Positions 60,032 through 64,000 of a stretch of 64,000 nucleotides of DNA are shown in pieces (position 1 is the first letter of the stretch; every line of letters begins with the position of its first letter). Origin of the DNA: Accumulibacter sp. (lineage in GTDB: Bacteria > Pseudomonadota > Gammaproteobacteria > Burkholderiales > Rhodocyclaceae); the NCBI GenBank assembly GCA_017302455.1, contig JAFLDO010000009.1, forward strand, positions 1-64,000, given 5' to 3'. A model generated the notes under the pieces. It worked only from the letters and a program-made list of their open reading frames with translations, searched no databases and was not told the DNA's origin. The position numbers were made by a program, and so were the translations under genes.

Positions 60032-63025
60032 ATGATCACCAGAGTGTTGCACGCGCTGGTGTTGTTCGGCTTGGTCGTCGGTCAGCTTGTCGGTGGGGAG
60101 GCACAGGGGCAGGTGTCCGTCGAGCCGATCCTGCGGATAGAGACTGGGGGCCACCAGTCCCTGGTTACGCGTGTGAGCACCGATGCCCAGGGACGCTGGG
60201 TCCTGACCGCCTCCGAGGACAAGACGGCCCGTCTTTGGGACGCCGCAACCGGTAAGTTGCTGTCCGTGCTGCGTCCGCCCATTGGCCCCGAAGGTGTGGG
60301 GGCAATCTACGCTGCGGCGCTATCGCCAGATGGCAAGCAGATCGCCTTGGGCGGCAACGCAGCGTTCGACGGCAAGACGCATTCCCTTTACCTGTTTGAT
60401 CGCGCTTCCGGCCGGCTGCCCGCGAAAAGCACTCTGTCCGGGCTCGAAGCTCCGCTGACGCAGTTGGCGTGGTCGAAGGACAGCCAGTTGGTAGCGGTTG
60501 GTCTACGGCAATCCGGTTTGCGGGTGTTTCAGCGCAACCTCGGATTCGTCGGTAGCGACCCCGAGTACAACGAGGCGATCTATGGGGCGGATTTTTCGAC
60601 TGACGGGCGGCTGGTGACGTGCAGTCTCGACGGTAGCGTCCGCCTCTATCGCGTAGACAAGAAAGGGCTGGTCCGGACAGCGCGCAAGCAGTTGGCGTCG
60701 GGTCGCCCCTACTCGGTCGCGTTTTCTCCGGATGGGAGCCTGATAGCCGTCGGCTACCAGGATGCCGGGCACATCGACGTGCTCGACGCCGCTTCGCTGA
60801 CACCGGTGTACGCAACGCCGTCGAGTAAGGAAGGTAACCTCGGCCGCGTTGCCTGGACCGGTGATGGGCGGGTGCTGATCGGTGCCGGAACAGCCAGGGC
60901 GAACGAGCGCTTTGCCGTCTTCGCTTTTGGCGATGCTGGTCGGGGCCCGGCGCGCGAACTCGCTGGCTTCACCAACATCGTGACGGCACTGGCGCCTCTT
61001 CGGGATGGAGTTATCGTGGCGACCGCCGAGCCCTCGTGGGCCAGCTTTGATGCTGCGGGAAATCGTCGGCTTCTCGCCCGGCCGCAGACCGGCGACTTTC
61101 GTGATGCCGGAGACCGTTTCAAGGTTTCAGTGGACGCACAGCTGGTCTCGTTCCCGACCATTCCTGGTGGCGAGAGCCTCGTCTTCGATCTGGTGAAGGG
61201 TGATCTGCGTCGCCCCGGGTCAGAGGCGAAGGTCGAGCCACCGCGACAGCCTGGTTGGGGTGGTGGCCCGAGCAACTGGAAGAATTCGACGACGCCGAAG
61301 CTGGGTTCGCGCCAGCTGCAGCTTCGTCCCGGGGAGGTTTCGAGGAGCGTGGCGCTTTCCCCGGACAAGCAGCGCTTCGTCCTTGGCACGGAATGGTATC
61401 TGCGCGCTTTCGATAGCGAGGGCAGTCAGGTTTGGGAGCAGAGAACGCCGGCAGCGGTATGGGCGACCAACATCAGTGGCGACGGCCGATGGGTTTTGGC
61501 CGCACTCGGGGACGGGACGGTTCGCTGGTATCGCATGCAGGACGGCCGAGAGCAGCTTTCCTTGTTTGTCCATGTCGATGGCAAACGTTGGATCATCTGG
61601 TCGCCTGCTGGCTTCTACGACACCTCGCTGGACGGCGAAGACCTGGTGGGCTGGCACCTGAACAGAGCCATGAACCAGGCGTCGGATTTCTTCTCGGTGG
61701 GTCGTTTCCGCGACCGATTTTATCGTCCGGAGATCATACAAAGCATCATCCAAACGGGCGACGAGGGCGAAGCCATCCGTCAGGCACAGGCCGCTGCTGC
61801 CGCCCTGGCGGCGACGGAACCGCCCGCCTTGCCCGCTACGGCCGGGGCAAGCAAGGGTGCGGGTTCGCTGCCACCGCGACCAGCGGTAGCCGTAGAGAAG
61901 ACCGCCGTGGCGACGGTGCTGCCGCCGGTGATCGACCTGCAGACCGAAAGCCAGATCGAGAGCTCCGCCAGCACGGTTCCTGTGCGTTTCGTGCTGCGTA
62001 GCCCGAGCGACGCACCCGTGAGCGAAGTCAAGGTGCGCGTCAATGACAAACTTGTGCGCTCGCTGGACAACAGGGCGTTGCGGAGCGCCCGCGGGGAAGC
62101 CCAGGAAGTTCAGGTGGCGGTACCGCCGGTCGATAGTCAGATCAGGCTGTTCGCCGCCAACAAGTACGGCAAGTCGGAACCGGTGGTGATCAATATCCGG
62201 CGTAGCGCGGCGCCATCCGGCAAGGTTGCGGAAACGCGTTTTGAAACCCTCTACCTCTTGATCATCGGTGTCAGCAAGTACCCGGAGGAGTGGAAGCTGG
62301 ATCTTGCCGAGAAGGACGCGCGTGACTTCAATCACCACATGGTGCGTCAGGCCGGCCAGCTCTATGGGACGGCTCAGCCGCGCTTGTTGATCAACGAGCA
62401 GGCGAGCCGGGAGAAGATCCTCGAAGGATTGCGCTGGTTGAGGGAATCCGTTGGCGAGAAGGATGCCGGAGTGGTCTTCATGGCTGGTCATGGCGACCGG
62501 GTCGGGTCAGCCTACTACTTCATTCCCGGTGATCCCGACGTGCTGCCGTCGCGCTCGGAGTTCAAGAGTACGCAGGAGTTCGACGCGTGGAAGCAAAAGA
62601 ACGCGCCGAAGCGGTGGGTGCCGGGTGAGGAGATCTCTCGTACTCTGCTTGGCCTGAAGGGTCGTGCGGCATTTTTCATCGACACCTGCCATTCCGGGAT
62701 CAACGCCCGTCCGGGGCAGTCAACGAATCCGGACCTGACCAAGGCCCTCAACGAGATCAATGAGGAACGCGGGGTGATCGTGTTCGCCTCGTCGACCGGC
62801 AAGGAACTCTCGCAGGAAGACCCGGCCTGGGGCAACGGGGCGTTTACCAAGGCCATCATCGAGGGAATTCGCGGTGGCGCAGACTTCAGGAAGGATGGCC
62901 TGATTCGGCCGTCGACTCTGCAGAGCTACGTTACCGATCGAGTGATGGAGTTGACGAAGAAGGAACAGCGACCGGTGATCTTCACGGTCGGTATTGATGA
63001 GCCGATTGCCGTTAGGGGGCAATAG
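60032..63025 (+). CDS. exported WD40-repeat caspase-family protein
   Basis: This 997-residue protein has a signal peptide (ITRVLHALVLFGLVVGQLVG), a WD40 propeller from about residue 40 to 560 (TASEDKTARLWDAATGK, VAFSPDGSLIAVG, VALSPDKQRFVLG), a linker rich in Ala and Pro, and a C-terminal peptidase C14 domain. The catalytic dyad is present: His820 in VFMAGHGDR and Cys886 in FFIDTCHSG. Caspase-like proteins are usually cytoplasmic; here the signal peptide places it in the periplasm or outside. The combination with FecR, OmpA and CsgG-DUF4384 genes is notable. It could process the secreted repeat proteins. Confidence 0.88.
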   Translation: MITRVLHALVLFGLVVGQLVGGEAQGQVSVEPILRIETGGHQSLVTRVSTDAQGRWVLTASEDKTARLWDAATGKLLSVLRPPIGPEGVGAIYAAALSPDGKQIALGGNAAFDGKTHSLYLFDRASGRLPAKSTLSGLEAPLTQLAWSKDSQLVAVGLRQSGLRVFQRNLGFVGSDPEYNEAIYGADFSTDGRLVTCSLDGSVRLYRVDKKGLVRTARKQLASGRPYSVAFSPDGSLIAVGYQDAGHIDVLDAASLTPVYATPSSKEGNLGRVAWTGDGRVLIGAGTARANERFAVFAFGDAGRGPARELAGFTNIVTALAPLRDGVIVATAEPSWASFDAAGNRRLLARPQTGDFRDAGDRFKVSVDAQLVSFPTIPGGESLVFDLVKGDLRRPGSEAKVEPPRQPGWGGGPSNWKNSTTPKLGSRQLQLRPGEVSRSVALSPDKQRFVLGTEWYLRAFDSEGSQVWEQRTPAAVWATNISGDGRWVLAALGDGTVRWYRMQDGREQLSLFVHVDGKRWIIWSPAGFYDTSLDGEDLVGWHLNRAMNQASDFFSVGRFRDRFYRPEIIQSIIQTGDEGEAIRQAQAAAAALAATEPPALPATAGASKGAGSLPPRPAVAVEKTAVATVLPPVIDLQTESQIESSASTVPVRFVLRSPSDAPVSEVKVRVNDKLVRSLDNRALRSARGEAQEVQVAVPPVDSQIRLFAANKYGKSEPVVINIRRSAAPSGKVAETRFETLYLLIIGVSKYPEEWKLDLAEKDARDFNHHMVRQAGQLYGTAQPRLLINEQASREKILEGLRWLRESVGEKDAGVVFMAGHGDRVGSAYYFIPGDPDVLPSRSEFKSTQEFDAWKQKNAPKRWVPGEEISRTLLGLKGRAAFFIDTCHSGINARPGQSTNPDLTKALNEINEERGVIVFASSTGKELSQEDPAWGNGAFTKAIIEGIRGGADFRKDGLIRPSTLQSYVTDRVMELTKKEQRPVIFTVGIDEPIAVRGQ

Positions 63026-63049
63026 TTTTCTTGACAGGGGGAGTACAGC

Positions 63050-63733
63050 ATGACGAACAGTCGTTTCACCTTGCGTCGTAGCGCCGCAGCGCTGGCGAGC
63101 GTAATTCTTGTGACGGCCTGCGCGACGAATCCGGATGGTTCGACAAGGATGGACGACCGAGCAACCGGTGCACTCATCGGTGCGGCAGCCGGATGTGCCG
63201 TCGGCGCGGCCGTGAACGGCGGCAAGGGTTGTCTGGTTGGCGCGGCAGCAGGGGCGGCGGTGGGCTTCCTGATCGGCTGGTACTTCGAATCGAAGAAGAT
63301 TGCCAGTGCGAACGACGTCAATGCCGAGTACAAGAAGAAGAAGGGTCAGGTCGTTCCCAAGGACGACGTCAAACCGGCGAAGTTCGATACGGTTGTCAAG
63401 CCCGGTGTGCCGGAGAAGGACGGGCAGCGGGAAGTGCAGGTAACGTCGAATACGGACCTCATCGGCTATGGCGACAAAGCTCCGGAGGTGACCCAGAAGT
63501 ACGCGATCTACGACGAGAACAACAAGCTGGTCGAGGAGAAGAGTGAGCGTGTGGCCGCCGTGGACGGCGCGGGCCGCTATCAGACGGACTCCAAGTTCAA
63601 GCTGCCGGCGTCGGCCAAGGGGAAGAAGTACACGGTCAAGACGAGCCTTGTCGCCAACAACCAGACCTACAAGGAGAACTCGTACAAGGTCTCGGTCCTG
63701 GACGATGGCTTCATGATCGCTATGGCCAATTGA
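63050..63733 (+). CDS. glycine-zipper lipoprotein
   Basis: The 227-residue product has a lipoprotein signal with VTAC (Cys24). Residues about 38-80 form a glycine-zipper membrane helix pair (GALIGAAAGCAVGAAVNGG, GAAAGAAVGFLIGWY), and the C-terminal region (about 90-227) is charged and strand-rich. Glycine-zipper proteins can oligomerise in the outer membrane. It is the last gene of the second unit, before a strong hairpin, and begins after GGGGGAG. Confidence 0.75.
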   Translation: MTNSRFTLRRSAAALASVILVTACATNPDGSTRMDDRATGALIGAAAGCAVGAAVNGGKGCLVGAAAGAAVGFLIGWYFESKKIASANDVNAEYKKKKGQVVPKDDVKPAKFDTVVKPGVPEKDGQREVQVTSNTDLIGYGDKAPEVTQKYAIYDENNKLVEEKSERVAAVDGAGRYQTDSKFKLPASAKGKKYTVKTSLVANNQTYKENSYKVSVLDDGFMIAMAN

Positions 63734-63759
63734 GCGGGTGATCGGAAGGTGAGCAAGGA

Positions 63760-63786
63760 CTGGCCGGGCGGCTTCCGCCCGGCCAG
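63760..63786 (+). terminator. strong hairpin ending the locus
   Basis: CTGGCCGGGCGG (63760-63771) pairs perfectly with CCGCCCGGCCAG (63775-63786) around a CTT loop. There is only a weak T run after it, so it may act as an mRNA 3' stabiliser or an imperfect terminator. Confidence 0.6.
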
Positions 63787-64000
63787 TGCCGTTTACCGAC
63801 CCCGACCCCGTCGCCGCGATGATTCGCCGGACTGCGCGGATGGGGTCATGGCTTGGTCTTTGCGGCGATGGGTGGGGCGCGGGGCCGACAATCGTTTACC
63901 GATACGGCGGCGCCAGACGGACGGCGCGGTCCCCATCAACTTTCTTGCTAATGGCCTGACTTTCCAGTAACTTGATTGGGCACGTTGGGGGTGCCGCGCC
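63787..64000. other. end of window, no gene seen
   Basis: The last 214 bases hold no reading frame that I would call a gene. Confidence 0.5.

Overview
The window looks like chromosomal DNA of a GC-rich betaproteobacterium, most like the Rhodocyclales (Candidatus Accumulibacter, Dechloromonas or Azoarcus relatives). That placement is inferred from nif genes with draT beside nifH, a RegBA redox system, the rpmH-rnpA-yidD-yidC-mnmE / dnaA-dnaN-gyrB arrangement and high GC with strong antisense shadow ORFs. No 16S gene is present to settle it.

Layout. 1-1.67 kb is an eroded junction: an IS1595-type transposase running off the left edge, a cut-short cold-shock protein, and a toxin-antitoxin pair whose PIN toxin is broken. 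1.67-11.66 kb is a nitrogen-fixation block: draT on the minus strand, then nifH-nifD-nifK-nifT-ferredoxin-nifY-like-unknown gene, closed by the molybdate importer modABC. A sigma-54 promoter and a NifA-type upstream site lie before nifH, the latter inside draT. 11.7-14.1 kb is peroxide defence (ahpC, ahpF) with an OxyR-like site. 14.1-19.9 kb holds a SulP anion transporter, an MlaA-like short ORF, a REC-TPR protein, a LysR regulator and a TerB-like protein. 19.9-24.7 kb is a branched-chain amino-acid or amide ABC importer (livK-livH-livMG fusion-livF, minus strand). 25.0-27.98 kb encodes a TSUP exporter, a trans-aconitate methyltransferase and mnmE.

27.95-36.0 kb is the replication-origin neighbourhood: mnmE, yidC, yidD, rnpA and rpmH leftward, dnaA, dnaN and gyrB rightward, with DnaA boxes and AT-rich DNA on both sides of dnaA. 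36-52.8 kb is mostly housekeeping: pyrF, a small kinase-like protein, an IS3 remnant, queC, regB-regA, hslR, a DUF2784 protein, a CorC-type protein, aroD, terC, a lytic transglycosylase, plsB, an EF-G paralogue, maeB, and tRNA-Ala plus tRNA-Glu.

53.6-63.7 kb is the unusual part: about a dozen consecutive plus-strand genes, nearly all with signal peptides. They encode a CsgG-like/peptidoglycan-binding/DUF4384 protein, several very small secreted proteins (three sharing a GNTxANExGVI-like or related repeat), an HExxH putative metalloprotease, two OmpA-domain proteins, a FecR-domain protein, an exported WD40-caspase protein and a glycine-zipper lipoprotein. A strong terminator splits the locus into two units. 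I infer an envelope-associated export or surface-fibre system with an exported caspase-type peptidase. I do not recognise the combination as a named system.
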